Shown: positions 1-9,407, numbered from the stretch's first letter. The stretch is 64,000 bases of DNA from Paenibacillus whitsoniae (GCF_003955665.1 NZ_RXHU01000007.1:1-64000), one strand, 5' to 3'. The notes: generated from the sequence alone by a model not told the origin. Program-made: numbers and translations.

Positions 1-2
1 CC

Positions 3-980
3 GGGACTACGCTTTTACGCAAAGCGACGGGTAAGGACATAGACGAGGCCATCATCGAGCTGCAGCGCAAATTGTCACGCTATTTATTCTGGGGGCACAG
101 CGAGGTCATTGTGTTCGGAAAAGCGGCGGCGGATAAGGGGATTCGGCCCTATCTTGATTTTTTCCTTCGATACTTGCAGTTCCGGGAACATGCGTATGTG
201 TATGTTACACCGGGCAGAGCGATTTCCGTGTTGGATCTGCAGCCGCTTCTTGAACGCAGCACATCAGAAGAGCTCAGGGAGATGGGCAATATGAAGCTCG
301 GCATGCGGGTTACGCTGAAAAGACTGGCGCAGATGATAGAAGGGGAAAGTCAGTCGGCTGTACTGACAGTCGTTGATCCTGTCTCCTGGAGGCAGGTGAA
401 TAAACCGGCGCAGATGACAACCGCAATCCAAGACGTGGCTGTGTTCGACAAAGACAAGTTGTCTAGTATGCTGGACAGGCAGGAAACGATTGGACTGCTT
501 CTTCTTCGCAACGAGCTGGAGACCATGAACTTTTCCTTCCGTTTGCAAGATACAGAAGGCGTAGTGGGGGTTCATCTGATTCAAGCGAACGCGCGCTTTA
601 CTCCCAAAATAACGCCTTTCGGAGAGTGGCGGATGGAAGTCGACATCCAGGCTTCCGGAGACCTGATTCAGAATACAACGAATACGAACAATATGAGTCA
701 TGATTTCATCCGGAAAGCGAAAGAGGCGTGGAAATTGCAGCTTGTGGAATCGGTTGAGTCCTCGCTGGCGAACGCTCAAAAAAAGCTGCAAATCGATGCG
801 TTCGATTTCGCCGTTTTATTTCGGAAACACTATCCGCGGGAATGGGCGAAGAACAAGCAGCAATGGGATACAATATTCAGGGAGCTCCCGGTAGACGTTA
901 CCGTTCGAACCGAAATTACGCGAGTCGGCAAATCTGGTCTCCCTCAAGGCATGCCAGCAGATAAAATCCGCAAGAAATAG
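3..980 (+). CDS. Ger(x)C family spore germination lipoprotein, 5' truncated by the window edge
   Basis: C-terminal part of a GerAC/GerKC-type protein, the lipoprotein subunit of nutrient germinant receptors in the spore inner membrane. The reading frame is open to the first base of the window, so the real start and lipobox lie upstream; the TTG at 72 is only an internal leucine codon. The visible part has the family's pattern: a segment ending in a run of basic residues, then RYLFWGHSEVIVFGKAAADKGI, corresponding to the conserved ffgh..viiige..a..gi block, and a C-terminal domain with an amphipathic helix (KEAWKLQLVESVESSLANAQ) before a lysine-rich end. It sits 12 bp before a small membrane-protein gene with which it probably forms the end of a gerABC-type operon. 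Family call is firm; the germinant is unknown. Confidence 0.9.
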   Translation, partial: GTTLLRKATGKDIDEAIIELQRKLSRYLFWGHSEVIVFGKAAADKGIRPYLDFFLRYLQFREHAYVYVTPGRAISVLDLQPLLERSTSEELREMGNMKLGMRVTLKRLAQMIEGESQSAVLTVVDPVSWRQVNKPAQMTTAIQDVAVFDKDKLSSMLDRQETIGLLLLRNELETMNFSFRLQDTEGVVGVHLIQANARFTPKITPFGEWRMEVDIQASGDLIQNTTNTNNMSHDFIRKAKEAWKLQLVESVESSLANAQKKLQIDAFDFAVLFRKHYPREWAKNKQQWDTIFRELPVDVTVRTEITRVGKSGLPQGMPADKIRKK

Positions 981-992
981 GGAGGGACGCGT

Positions 993-1223
993 CTGAAAAT
1001 CCTTGCAGTAGCCGGTATCGTATGTGTGGCTCTGATTGTCTACTTCGGCTTGTCATCGGGCGCGCCGGGGATCAGCGTGAAGGAAAAGGCGGTGGCCGGA
1101 GGAATTACTTTGGCCGCCTGCCTATTATCCGTTATGCTTTTGTTCAAACCGGACATACCGGGGCCAAGCACCTGGATGATACCGGTGCTCAAGCCTCTTA
1201 TTGATCTGCTGGGGTTGGATTGA
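993..1223 (+). CDS. Small two-helix membrane protein following gerC, probable CTG start
   Basis: A 76-residue hydrophobic protein with two predicted membrane helices (residues about 3-19 and 29-48) and a short C-terminal tail. The first ATG/GTG in frame (1026) has no ribosome binding site and would cut the first helix. A CTG at 993 lies 6 nt after GGAGGG (981-986) and gives the start LKILAVAGIVCVALIVYFGL, a sensible helix, so CTG is preferred. Small membrane proteins are often encoded next to gerABC receptors; a role in germination is inferred only from position. No domain was recognised. Confidence 0.6.
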   Translation: MKILAVAGIVCVALIVYFGLSSGAPGISVKEKAVAGGITLAACLLSVMLLFKPDIPGPSTWMIPVLKPLIDLLGLD

Positions 1224-1257
1224 TCGCACATACGTAATTCATAAAATTTTGAAATAC

Positions 1258-1304
1258 GATAACCCGAAAATTGATTTCGCTTTCAATTATCGGGTTATTT
1301 TAAA
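1258..1304 (+). terminator. Rho-independent terminator after the germination genes
   Basis: Inverted repeat ATAACCCGAaAATTGA / TCAATTaTCGGGTTAT followed by TTTTAAAATAAAT. It ends the gerC operon. Confidence 0.8.
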
Positions 1305-1626
1305 ATAAATCGTGGATTGCTATTCTATCCTTTTTTTCTTAGGATGTTAGAATATTTTAGTGGGAGACAACAATAACGAGGAGGGAAGCAAAGGAGGAAC
1401 TACATCCCACATAACGGCCAGTACGACAGAAGTGCACCTCGAATTCATAGCTCTTCAAACCAAACAGACTTGAACACCACCCACGAACAGCGAAAAGTCA
1501 GCTTAATTTCTAGACAAACCCTCATCTGGAAGATTCTTTGATCCATAGCTACATCATAATATAATATATACCAGTAGTAAGATTTGGTGTAATTGTATAA
1601 TTTTATATGGAGAAAGGATAATTTCT
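1305..1626. other. Intergenic stretch without a recognisable gene
   Basis: About 320 bases with stops in all frames and no convincing ORF. Two strong Shine-Dalgarno-like strings (GAGGAGGGAAG and AAAGGAGGAAC near 1378-1399) are not followed by a usable frame, so this may be decayed coding sequence. The last 70 bases are very AT-rich and probably carry the promoter of the AraC gene at 1627. Confidence 0.5.
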
Positions 1627-2448
1627 ATGGACGATGTCGAAATTAATCCTCAAATTGAATTATTCATTAATAGACACTCCACGCCCTCTTGGATAATTGA
1701 AGATGCGACAACGGATTTTATCGATTTAACTTATATTTTGAAAGGAAGAGCTTACTACGCAATTAATGGTACTACGTATGAGGTTAATCAAGGTGACCTC
1801 ATCTGTATTCCTAAAGGCAGTCGCAGAAGCGCAACCACGGACCCTAAAAATTTGATGACCAGTTATGCACTGAATCTTCATCTCTATGATCTGAAAGGTC
1901 AAGACGTTCATTTGCCATTTCCTTTAATTACGCATATCGGTGAACCGAAAGAATTGAACTTATTGTACAATCAATTGAAATTGGAATGGTTAAGGCAAAA
2001 TAAAGGTCATAAGTTGAAAGCGAGGGCATTGTTGCTTCTGATTCTTCATTACTACTTCAAATTTTTATACGATAAGAGCAACAATGGGAGTATAGACAAC
2101 CGTATCCAGAAGGCAATTAGATACATATTAAGCAATTTGCAGAGCCAAATTGAAGTTGAGGAGCTAGCATCTATTGCCGGTTTGACATCAGCTTATTTTG
2201 GGACTCTGTTTAAGAAATACATGGGAGCATCGGTTAAAGAGTATATCAATCGAATGAAAATCAATAATGCTGAAAATATCCTGCTTAGCGGTGAATTTTC
2301 CGTTCAGGAGGCTGCTTATAAATGCGGTTTTGAAGATATTTATTATTTCAGCAAGTTATTTAAAAAAATAAAGGGTTTTCCCCCTTCTAGAATTCTCATA
2401 GATAATAGCAGATCGGATCGACAAGAAATGGACATCCTGGTCAAGTAG
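1627..2448 (+). CDS. AraC family transcriptional regulator with N-terminal cupin
   Basis: A 273-residue regulator. Residues about 20-95 form an AraC-type cupin sensor (LTYILKGRAYYAINGTTYEV then GDLICIPKG), and residues about 160-258 hold the double helix-turn-helix, with the typical second motif QEAAYKCGFEDIYYFSKLFK. Start ATG follows AGAAAGG at nine bases. It stands just upstream of a sugar ABC importer cassette (2615-6139) but has its own terminator, so it is a separate transcript; local control of that cassette in response to a small carbohydrate is the simplest reading. The gene is more AT-rich than most of the window. Confidence 0.9.
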   Translation: MDDVEINPQIELFINRHSTPSWIIEDATTDFIDLTYILKGRAYYAINGTTYEVNQGDLICIPKGSRRSATTDPKNLMTSYALNLHLYDLKGQDVHLPFPLITHIGEPKELNLLYNQLKLEWLRQNKGHKLKARALLLLILHYYFKFLYDKSNNGSIDNRIQKAIRYILSNLQSQIEVEELASIAGLTSAYFGTLFKKYMGASVKEYINRMKINNAENILLSGEFSVQEAAYKCGFEDIYYFSKLFKKIKGFPPSRILIDNSRSDRQEMDILVK

Positions 2449-2456
2449 AATCCATT

Positions 2457-2496
2457 GGGCTTATCGCGGAATAGCGATAGGTCCTATTTATTTGCG
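2457..2496 (+). terminator. Terminator between AraC gene and importer operon
   Basis: An 11-bp stem, GGGCTTATCGC / GCGATAGGTCC (two G-T pairs), loop GGAATA, followed by TATTTATTTG. Confidence 0.7.
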
Positions 2497-2558
2497 TTTC
2501 GATTCATGAAAAAATATCCGTAATTAATACAAACGGTAAAAAGTTTATCCATGGAAAT

Positions 2559-2572
2559 TGAAAGCGCTTAAA
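2559..2572 (+). promoter_or_regulatory. cre-like CcpA site before importer operon
   Basis: TGAAAGCGCTTAAA matches 12 of 14 positions of the palindromic cre pattern TGWNANCGNTNWCA. It lies just upstream of a possible -10 (TACAAT, 2575-2580) and 43 bases before the first permease start, a place suited to catabolite repression. Confidence 0.55.
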
Positions 2573-2614
2573 ATTACAATTTAAATATAAAAAACAAAGA
2601 GGTGATTTCACCGA

Positions 2615-3577
2615 ATGGAGAGGAATGATGTAATGAGAACTGAAGTTAGCACCGATACCTCAACTCTTTCAGTCAAAGGAAGTGGCATCGCCTATTTGAA
2701 ACGACAATGGCCACTATACGCGATGATTGTCGTGCCGATGGCATTTTTCATAATTTTTAGGTATATACCAATGGCCGGCGTTATGGTTGCATTCAAAGAT
2801 TACAATATTTTTAAAGGGGTGTGGGCCAGTCCGTGGGTAGGATTCGCAGTATTTAAGGAAATCTTCTCCATGCCTGAATTTTACAAGGCCCTTCGGAACA
2901 CGCTGATGTTGAATGTGCTTGGCTTGCTAACGTTCCCGGTTCCCATTATTTTAGCGCTTCTTCTGAATGAACTTCGGACGCAATGGTACAAGAAGGTAAG
3001 TCAGACATTGATGTATTTGCCCCATTTTATTTCGTGGGTCATCGTAGGGGGGATGGCTATCGAGCTGCTGTCCACCAATAATGGTTCCATTAATCATATG
3101 TTGATTGCGATTGGCGCATCTCCTATCCCATTCCTGGAAAAGCCGGCGCTATGGATTACAACTTATGTTGGGACTGGGGTTTGGCGCAACGCCGGATGGG
3201 GAACGATTCTCTATTTGGCGGCGCTTACAGGCATTAACAAGGAATTGTATGAAGCTGCAGAAGTGGATGGCGCAGCCCGAATGCGCAAAATCTGGCATAT
3301 TACTTTACCTGGCATTAAGCCAACAATCGTCGTCCTATTCATTCTTCAGATCGGGAATATGGCCAATATCAGTTTCGAACAACCTTATGTTCTGAAGAAC
3401 GCATATGTGATGGATTACGCTCAGGTAATAAGCACGTATGTCTATTCGGTAGGCATTCAGTCGGCAAGATTTGCACTTGCTACGGCTGTCGGTTTGTTCC
3501 AATCCGTCGTTGGCTTGATCCTTCTTCTATCGGCAGAGTTCATTTCAAGAAAAATCAATCAACAGGGTATTTTTTAA
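2615..3577 (+). CDS. Carbohydrate ABC transporter permease, LplB type
   Basis: A 320-residue inner-membrane subunit of a CUT1-like importer. Six hydrophobic segments are visible, and the EAA loop that docks the ATPase is at about residues 212-234 (EAAEVDGAARMRKIWHITLP). The N-terminal half carries the family signature MAGVMVAFKDYNIFKGVWAS. ATG 2615 follows GAGGTGA at eight bases. It is 16 bases ahead of the partner permease, with a binding protein next. No ATPase gene is near, so a shared MsmX-type ATPase elsewhere in the genome is expected from what is known in Bacillus. Substrate unknown; this subfamily usually serves oligosaccharides from plant or algal polymers. Confidence 0.93.
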   Translation: MERNDVMRTEVSTDTSTLSVKGSGIAYLKRQWPLYAMIVVPMAFFIIFRYIPMAGVMVAFKDYNIFKGVWASPWVGFAVFKEIFSMPEFYKALRNTLMLNVLGLLTFPVPIILALLLNELRTQWYKKVSQTLMYLPHFISWVIVGGMAIELLSTNNGSINHMLIAIGASPIPFLEKPALWITTYVGTGVWRNAGWGTILYLAALTGINKELYEAAEVDGAARMRKIWHITLPGIKPTIVVLFILQIGNMANISFEQPYVLKNAYVMDYAQVISTYVYSVGIQSARFALATAVGLFQSVVGLILLLSAEFISRKINQQGIF

Positions 3578-3593
3578 TGGAGGTGCAACATGT

Positions 3594-4466
3594 ATGGTTC
3601 AAAATCCGGCTGAGAAAATCGGCAATATGGTTATTATCATTCTGCTGGGCATCTTCTGTCTGTTTTGCATAGTGCCCATGATCCATATCTTCTCCTTATC
3701 GCTCAGCGGTAATCGGGCCATCATGTCGGGCGAAGTGACATTATGGCCGATCGATATAAATTTCGAACCGTACAAGAACGTATTTGGTGATATGAGCATG
3801 ATTCGCTCGCTGTTGTTTACGATTTGGCTTGTCGCGGGCTACACCATTGTGAGCTTGATCGCAACGATCCTGGCAGCGTATCCGCTTAGCAGGAGAAATT
3901 TCAAGGGGAAGAACATTCTGTTTGCCTTGATCATCATAACGATGTTTTTTAATCCGGGGATTATCCCCAACTATTTGTTAATCAAAGAGCTTCATATGTT
4001 AAATAGCGTATGGTCGCTGATCTTGCCACTACTTATCAATGCCTTCTTGTTGATTATCCTGAAAACATCGTTCACACAGCTCCCTGCCGAATTAGAAGAT
4101 TCCGCTTGGATGGACGGATGTGGCCACTTTCGCTATTTACTGCGAATCGTACTGCCGCTGTCTTTACCGATTCTAGCGACATTGGCTCTGTACTCAGCGG
4201 TCGATCGATGGAACATGTTTCAGGACGCGTTATTCTATATTAACGACTCAAACCTATATCCGATTCAACAAAAGCTATATCAGATTGTGATTAACAGCCA
4301 GGTGAATGACGCCACGGCTCAGGAGGGGTTTGGCGGTTCTGCTCCGGTGCCGGAGAGCTTGCAGGCGGCAAGCATTATGTTTGCAACTGTGCCAATTTTA
4401 CTCGTATATCCATGGCTCCAACGTTATTTTATCTCAGGCATGCTGGTAGGTGCAGTGAAAGGCTGA
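3594..4466 (+). CDS. Carbohydrate ABC transporter permease, YtcP type
   Basis: A 290-residue partner of the preceding permease. It has six hydrophobic segments and an EAA loop at about residues 164-190 (LEDSAWMDGCGHFRYLLRIV), and ends in the usual YFISGMLVGAVKG tail. An earlier ATG at 3590 opens only a seven-codon frame; ATG 3594 is the real start, eight bases after GGAGGTG. The binding-protein gene starts 68 bases downstream. Confidence 0.93.
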   Translation: MVQNPAEKIGNMVIIILLGIFCLFCIVPMIHIFSLSLSGNRAIMSGEVTLWPIDINFEPYKNVFGDMSMIRSLLFTIWLVAGYTIVSLIATILAAYPLSRRNFKGKNILFALIIITMFFNPGIIPNYLLIKELHMLNSVWSLILPLLINAFLLIILKTSFTQLPAELEDSAWMDGCGHFRYLLRIVLPLSLPILATLALYSAVDRWNMFQDALFYINDSNLYPIQQKLYQIVINSQVNDATAQEGFGGSAPVPESLQAASIMFATVPILLVYPWLQRYFISGMLVGAVKG

Positions 4467-4534
4467 TAGCTGTCTCGACCGTTTCATTCGGTTGAATTCA
4501 CTATACATTCAATAGGCTTAAGGGAGGATTAAAC

Positions 4535-6139
4535 ATGCGAGTAAAATTTCATAAAACCATTCATGTCGCAATGTTAGTTTTAGCTTCGACGGCTATTGTG
4601 CTTGCAGGCTGCAGCAATTCACAAAGTAGCCCAAGCAGCTCAGCAACTCCGGGAAGTTCGACAGGGGCAAGCGAGTCCCCGAAGGGGCCGCCGATCACTC
4701 TAAATGTCGAGCTGTTTGATCGCAGTAATGCACCGGCGGGCGCTCCTCCAATCACTGATAACTTCATGACGCAGTACGTTCAGAAAAACTTTGGAGATCC
4801 GAACAATATTACAGTCAAATTTATCACGGTTCCTCGCTCCGAGGAGGTCAAGAAACTGAATGTATTAATGGCTTCCGGAACGGCGCCGGATCTCGTCTTC
4901 ACGTACGACAAACCGACTGTGCAAAGCTACGTGCAAAGCGGTGGCATTGCGGATCTTGGTCCGGCGATTGAAAAATACGGACCTCAGTTGAAGAAAGTAC
5001 TTGCTCCAACACTGAAAGACGGCGTTTTTAACGGCAAGCAATATACGATTCCAGCGCTACGGGTTATTCAATCGCAAACAACAAGTATCATTCGTAAAGA
5101 TTGGCTTGATAAATTGAACCTGCCTTTGCCGACGACAACGGATGAATGGTATCAAGCATTAAAAGCGTTCAAAGAGAAGGATCCAGGCAACACGGGCGGC
5201 AAAGTCATTCCTTTTACATTGATCGACATGTTCCATATCAAACCGCTAACCAACTCCTTCTGGGATTGGAATAAAATCTCCGAAGAAGATCTATTCGCTG
5301 ATCCAGATGGGTGGACACTGCCTGGTAACAAGGAAGCTTTCAAGTTCCTAAATAAACTTTACAACGAAGGCCTGCTCGATAAAGACTTCCCTCTGGAGGC
5401 AGACTTCAGTCAGACGTTTAACAAGCAAGTCGTCAGTGGCCTCGCGGGCTCGGCTACACCGAATACAAACGATCCGGTTTACAGCGGATATTATGCAACC
5501 CTGAAGAAAAACAATCCTGAAGCTGTCCTCGCGACGATTGATCCATTCAAAGCATCGAATGGTAAGTATCCGAAACCGATGTATTCTCCTAGCGGTGTCT
5601 ATCTGATGGTTCCAGCCGCAAGTAAAAACGTTGATTCGGTGATCAAATATTTGAACTGGATGGCAGAGCCGAAGAATCTGATCGCACTGCAATTCGGACA
5701 AGAAGGCGTATCTTACAAAACGGGTGATGATGGCATTCCATTTGCCTTGACAACGCCTGAAGCCAATCAAATTCTCTTTAATAATCAAGATTACGCCATG
5801 ATTATGAATGGGAAGTACGTGAGTACGGATGCACCTGAAAAGAACATGGCAGCGAATGCAACCGACCCGCAATTTAAAGACTTCACCATCAGCAGCATTA
5901 AGACCGGGGCTCGTGACGGCTATACAGGCCCGCGCGTTGACATTCCCATCCAAGCTGAAATTAAGTATTCGCAGATTCTGACCGATAAGGTCAAACAAAT
6001 GTTGGCAAAAATTATTACAGCTAAGTCTACCGAAGTTGACAGCATCTATGACCAGCAGGTTAAGGAATGGAAAGATGCGGGGGGCGAAGCCGTTATGAAA
6101 GAAAGAAGACAGGCGTATCAACAAACCTACAAGAAATAA
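4535..6139 (+). CDS. Extracellular sugar-binding lipoprotein, LplA type
   Basis: A 534-residue solute-binding protein. The signal peptide ends in a lipobox (IVLAGC, lipid-bearing Cys26) followed by a serine/proline-rich linker, so it should be tethered outside the membrane. The long two-lobed body (over 500 residues) is typical of the LplA/YtcQ group that binds oligosaccharides for ATPase-less importers. It is the third gene of the importer cassette after two permeases. A hairpin follows (6158-6190), which may protect this more highly needed transcript from the regulator downstream. Confidence 0.92.
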   Translation: MRVKFHKTIHVAMLVLASTAIVLAGCSNSQSSPSSSATPGSSTGASESPKGPPITLNVELFDRSNAPAGAPPITDNFMTQYVQKNFGDPNNITVKFITVPRSEEVKKLNVLMASGTAPDLVFTYDKPTVQSYVQSGGIADLGPAIEKYGPQLKKVLAPTLKDGVFNGKQYTIPALRVIQSQTTSIIRKDWLDKLNLPLPTTTDEWYQALKAFKEKDPGNTGGKVIPFTLIDMFHIKPLTNSFWDWNKISEEDLFADPDGWTLPGNKEAFKFLNKLYNEGLLDKDFPLEADFSQTFNKQVVSGLAGSATPNTNDPVYSGYYATLKKNNPEAVLATIDPFKASNGKYPKPMYSPSGVYLMVPAASKNVDSVIKYLNWMAEPKNLIALQFGQEGVSYKTGDDGIPFALTTPEANQILFNNQDYAMIMNGKYVSTDAPEKNMAANATDPQFKDFTISSIKTGARDGYTGPRVDIPIQAEIKYSQILTDKVKQMLAKIITAKSTEVDSIYDQQVKEWKDAGGEAVMKERRQAYQQTYKK

Positions 6140-6157
6140 TCGAATCCAACCTGACAT

Positions 6158-6190
6158 ACTCGGTTCTCTTTCAATGGGGACCGAGTTTGT
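6158..6190 (+). terminator. Intercistronic hairpin, possible partial terminator
   Basis: ACTCGGT / ACCGAGT stem with a 15-base loop followed by TTGTTAATTTT, between the binding-protein gene and the YesN-type regulator. It could lower read-through into the regulator. Confidence 0.6.
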
Positions 6191-6217
6191 TAATTTTAAG
6201 GAAAAAGGTGAGTCGAA

Positions 6218-7837
6218 GTGAAAAAAGTCATGCTAGTCGACGATGAAATTTCGAACAGGGAAGCGATAAGGACCTGTATTCCATGGGAGGAAGAGGGCTT
6301 TATATTGTGCGGGGATGCCTCTGATGGCGAAATGGCATTGACGTTAACAGAGCAATTACGACCTGATATCGTTATTACAGATATTAGGATGCCCTTTATG
6401 GATGGTCTGGAGTTTAGTGCCATTGTTCGAGAGCGAAATCCGGAAGTGAAAATTATTATTTTGACTGGCCATGAGGATTTTGGGTATGCAAGAACCGCTT
6501 TACGTATAGGGGTACACGATTACTGTTTGAAGCCAATCCGCGAAGCGGATCTCATCCAGCTTTTGCGTAATGCAAGCGAGTTGATCGATAAAGAACGTGA
6601 AGTAAAGGCCAACATTGAGAAATTGAGGCAGTGCGAGCTTGAGAAAATAGAGATTTCACGTGAGAAATTGCTTAATGATTTGTGTAGTGGTTTTGTAACA
6701 ACAATGGAGGCTATTCGACTCGGTAGGTCTTTGTCGCTTGATTTGCAAGCGCGATATTACGTAGTGGTGATTGCTGATGTTCGTACTTTCGGAGACAACC
6801 CATTTCAACAAGCTCTTGATCGGAAAGATCTATTCCAGTTTAAGCGAAGCCGCACTGAAATTTGTTGGCTTATCAAAGGGGAGACACTCGAACAAATACA
6901 GCATGGTCTGAAAATTTTCAAGAATATACGTCAGATAAATAGAGAGCAAACTTCCACGGCGTCGGTTTCTATCACTATGGGATTCGGCAGCGTGCAGGAA
7001 CGGCTTATGAATATTCACCTCTCTTTCCTGGAAGCTGTTGAGGATATGCATTGGAAGAGATTATCCAGTCAAAACCGGGTCACGCGCTGCGAATCGATTT
7101 CAGGATCTATGGAGCAGTACGTCTTCTTGGATCGCACGTGTTTCGTCAACTTCTTGAAAATAGGATCGCCATCACAATTATCATCGTTTATTAAGGAATA
7201 CGCCTCGGCTTTAAAAGGCATAGACTGGGCAACATCCCCATTTGGTTTTTACATTCTAAATGATTTGACATTCGAAGTATTTCGTTCGGCGAAGGAGGTG
7301 TACCGGCATCGGGATACGCCCGAAGATACGCTTCAGCAACTGCAGCAAATGATCAAAACGATTCGTTCTTTAGACGAAGCGACGCAATATTTGATCAGCC
7401 TCACCAACCAATTCTGGTCATGGCGCTCTCAAACGAACGACAGATATGGCGAAATGCTCAGGAGAGTTAAAGCATATATTCATTCAAATTACAGCAATGA
7501 CACGTTTTCTCTTCAGGATGCAGCGGAGCATGTCAACGTGAGCTCAAGTCATCTTAGCAAAGTGTTTAGTCAAGAAACAGGCCACACTTTTATTGAGTAT
7601 TTGACGCAATATCGGATAACGAAAGCGATGGAGCTGTTTAAAACGACATCGTTTAAATCATTTGAAATTGCATTTCGGGTCGGTTATAACGATGCTCATT
7701 ATTTCTCAACACTCTTTAAACGCATAACAGGGATGACAACCAAGGAATATAAGAAAAGTATACGTATAGATCGTACGCTCTTCGTCATGAATCGGAGCGA
7801 TACCTTATCAAAAAAGCTCCCCTCCCCGGTGAAGTAG
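6218..7837 (+). CDS. YesN-type response regulator, REC plus AraC helix-turn-helix, without a kinase partner
   Basis: A 539-residue protein. Residues 1-118 are a receiver domain with the acidic pocket (VDDE), phospho-acceptor Asp55 (VITDIRMP) and conserved Lys in CLKPI. A long linker of about 300 residues leads to a C-terminal AraC-type double helix-turn-helix (about residues 425-520, AFRVGYNDAHYFSTLFKR). GTG 6218 gives MKKVMLVDDE, the standard start. Unlike the three other YesN-type regulators in the window, no YesM-type kinase lies next to it; the cassette instead has the AraC gene at 1627. The kinase may be elsewhere. Confidence 0.92.
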   Translation: MKKVMLVDDEISNREAIRTCIPWEEEGFILCGDASDGEMALTLTEQLRPDIVITDIRMPFMDGLEFSAIVRERNPEVKIIILTGHEDFGYARTALRIGVHDYCLKPIREADLIQLLRNASELIDKEREVKANIEKLRQCELEKIEISREKLLNDLCSGFVTTMEAIRLGRSLSLDLQARYYVVVIADVRTFGDNPFQQALDRKDLFQFKRSRTEICWLIKGETLEQIQHGLKIFKNIRQINREQTSTASVSITMGFGSVQERLMNIHLSFLEAVEDMHWKRLSSQNRVTRCESISGSMEQYVFLDRTCFVNFLKIGSPSQLSSFIKEYASALKGIDWATSPFGFYILNDLTFEVFRSAKEVYRHRDTPEDTLQQLQQMIKTIRSLDEATQYLISLTNQFWSWRSQTNDRYGEMLRRVKAYIHSNYSNDTFSLQDAAEHVNVSSSHLSKVFSQETGHTFIEYLTQYRITKAMELFKTTSFKSFEIAFRVGYNDAHYFSTLFKRITGMTTKEYKKSIRIDRTLFVMNRSDTLSKKLPSPVK

Positions 7838-7855
7838 ACGGGAAGGGAAGCCTTT
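7811..7855. terminator. Bidirectional terminator overlapping two converging gene ends
   Basis: AAAGCTCCCCTCCCC faces GGGAAGGGAAGCCTTT around a loop that contains the stop codon of the upstream gene. The hairpin reaches the last codon of the opposing gene, so both coding ends are folded into it. Confidence 0.65.
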
Positions 7856-8876
7856 AGTTCAACGCAGCCAAAAGCCTTTTCAGCACGACAACGGATTCCG
7901 CTCGACTTGCATATTCTTGCGGTGCAAATTCTAGTTCTGTTCTACCGTTCATTAAGCCGGATTCGACCGCGAGTGCGACGGCTTTTTTGGCCCAAACGTT
8001 GATGGCCGACTCATCGCTAAATGTGAGGGACTCGTTGACCGTCATATCATCCATATGGATCCCTGTCGCATGGGCCTTCGCTCTCAATAACATGGCTGTC
8101 ATGTCCTCGCGGGTGATCGGTTGTTCCGGCTTGAACGCGTCATCCGCTACTCCGTTGATAAGTCCTGCTGCATAAGCTTTCTTTACGCTGCTTTCAAACC
8201 AGGCACCTGGGGATACATCAGCGAAAGGATTTTTCACGGTATCCTCTTTCAAATCTAATGCTTTGGCGAGCAACGTAGCAAATTGAGCTCTCGTTACATT
8301 CATATCGGGTGCAAAATGATCATCGTCCATACCTTCAACGACTTTTTTATCCACCATTAGCATAATATCGGATTTAGCCCAATGATCTGCAAGGTCGCCG
8401 AAGATTTTAATAAAACGAATAGATGAGTTAAGAGGAAAAGATTTGCTAACCAGATTGGCGTCTATGACTTTGATGCTAGTCCAATTAATGGTTGTTGTTC
8501 CTGGTTTTTTGGCCTTAAACGTGAGGGTTCCAAGGTCTACGTCTCCATTCTCACCGCTCGCTTTCCCAACTTTCGTATGAGCAAAAGTAAGTTCATTGTT
8601 CTTCAATATAGGCGGAACGGAGAAGCCGTTCATAGCCGTGGTCGCTTTAACCACTTCGACATGACTGACATCGATGCCAAGGTTTACTTCATAGGCGAAT
8701 AAATCTCGGAGATCATGTCCTTTCAAGGTGACTGTAAATTCACCGTTGTCTGATTCAGTAACTGGAGCAGTCATCTCGAAGCTGATCTCGTCCGCTGCAA
8801 TCGCAGGGGCTGCTGAGGCCGCTGTTAAACATAGATTGCAAATTAAAGTTGTTAGTATCAGTTTGCGTGTAAACAT
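7854..8876 (-). CDS. Secreted cohesin-domain protein anchored by three SLH repeats
   Basis: A 340-residue exported protein. A signal peptide (about residues 1-28) is followed by a cohesin-type beta sandwich (about 30-155: FTVTLKGHDLRDLFAYEVNL, then GENGDVDLGTLTFKAKKPG), then three SLH repeats to the end (starting FGDLADHWAK, FADVSPGAWF, FSDESAINVW), which bind secondary cell-wall polymer. The ATG at 8885 abuts its own Shine-Dalgarno; the ATG at 8876 has GAGAGGATGGG at proper distance and is chosen. It is divergent from a dockerin-bearing GH10 gene 658 bases away. In cellulosomes, cohesins hold dockerins, so this protein could fix that enzyme to the cell surface. The pairing is inference; single-cohesin proteins of this sort may also bind glycans. 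Confidence 0.85.
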   Translation of the reverse strand: MFTRKLILTTLICNLCLTAASAAPAIAADEISFEMTAPVTESDNGEFTVTLKGHDLRDLFAYEVNLGIDVSHVEVVKATTAMNGFSVPPILKNNELTFAHTKVGKASGENGDVDLGTLTFKAKKPGTTTINWTSIKVIDANLVSKSFPLNSSIRFIKIFGDLADHWAKSDIMLMVDKKVVEGMDDDHFAPDMNVTRAQFATLLAKALDLKEDTVKNPFADVSPGAWFESSVKKAYAAGLINGVADDAFKPEQPITREDMTAMLLRAKAHATGIHMDDMTVNESLTFSDESAINVWAKKAVALAVESGLMNGRTELEFAPQEYASRAESVVVLKRLLAALN

Positions 8877-9165
8877 ATGTCCCATCCTCTCAAATATGAC
8901 GAGGGGGATGAAATTCTCCCTCCCGTAACACGGAAATGTACCATGAAACGCATATTAGTAGACAAGAACTTAGAACGGTTTCTTTATGCACTTTTATTAT
9001 AAACCTAGGTCATAGCTGGAATCGATGAAGTATTTCATCTCAAAACGTCTAAATATTTATTTCATATTTGGATCAAGGACCAAATAACAAACTTTTCGAA
9101 TAAATGATTCTACTTTTTGCTCATCTCACTTCAACACCGCACCAATAGGAACCGTCGGGCTAAGT

Positions 9166-9179
9166 TGTAAGCGCTCTCG
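9166..9179 (+). promoter_or_regulatory. cre-like CcpA site upstream of the GH10 gene
   Basis: TGTAAGCGCTCTCG matches 13 of 14 positions of TGWNANCGNTNWCA. Confidence 0.6.
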
Positions 9180-9359
9180 AAAAAAATACAAATGATCTAT
9201 TATCCATCCATGGAGTTAATGATTAGGTTTGGATATCATAGTATCAAACGCCAATAACGAGTGGCAGGGATAAGAACATAGTCAACACGATCGTACCAAC
9301 ATCGGATCTGCGTTCAACTGGAAGGCCGTCGATGGCCGAGACCTTGTATTGGTCTTAAA

Positions 9360-9373
9360 TGAAAGCGTTTTCA
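9360..9373 (+). promoter_or_regulatory. Perfect cre site upstream of the GH10 gene
   Basis: TGAAAGCGTTTTCA fits all 14 positions of the cre pattern and is nearly a perfect palindrome. Together with the site at 9166 it indicates carbon catabolite repression by CcpA. Confidence 0.8.
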
Positions 9374-9407
9374 AATCGTTAACCAACATGAAAAGGAGGT
9401 GATTAAT

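Noticed and set aside
1378..1420. Gene start after GAGGAGGGAAGCAAAGGAGG
   Set aside because: No start codon with an open frame of useful length follows.
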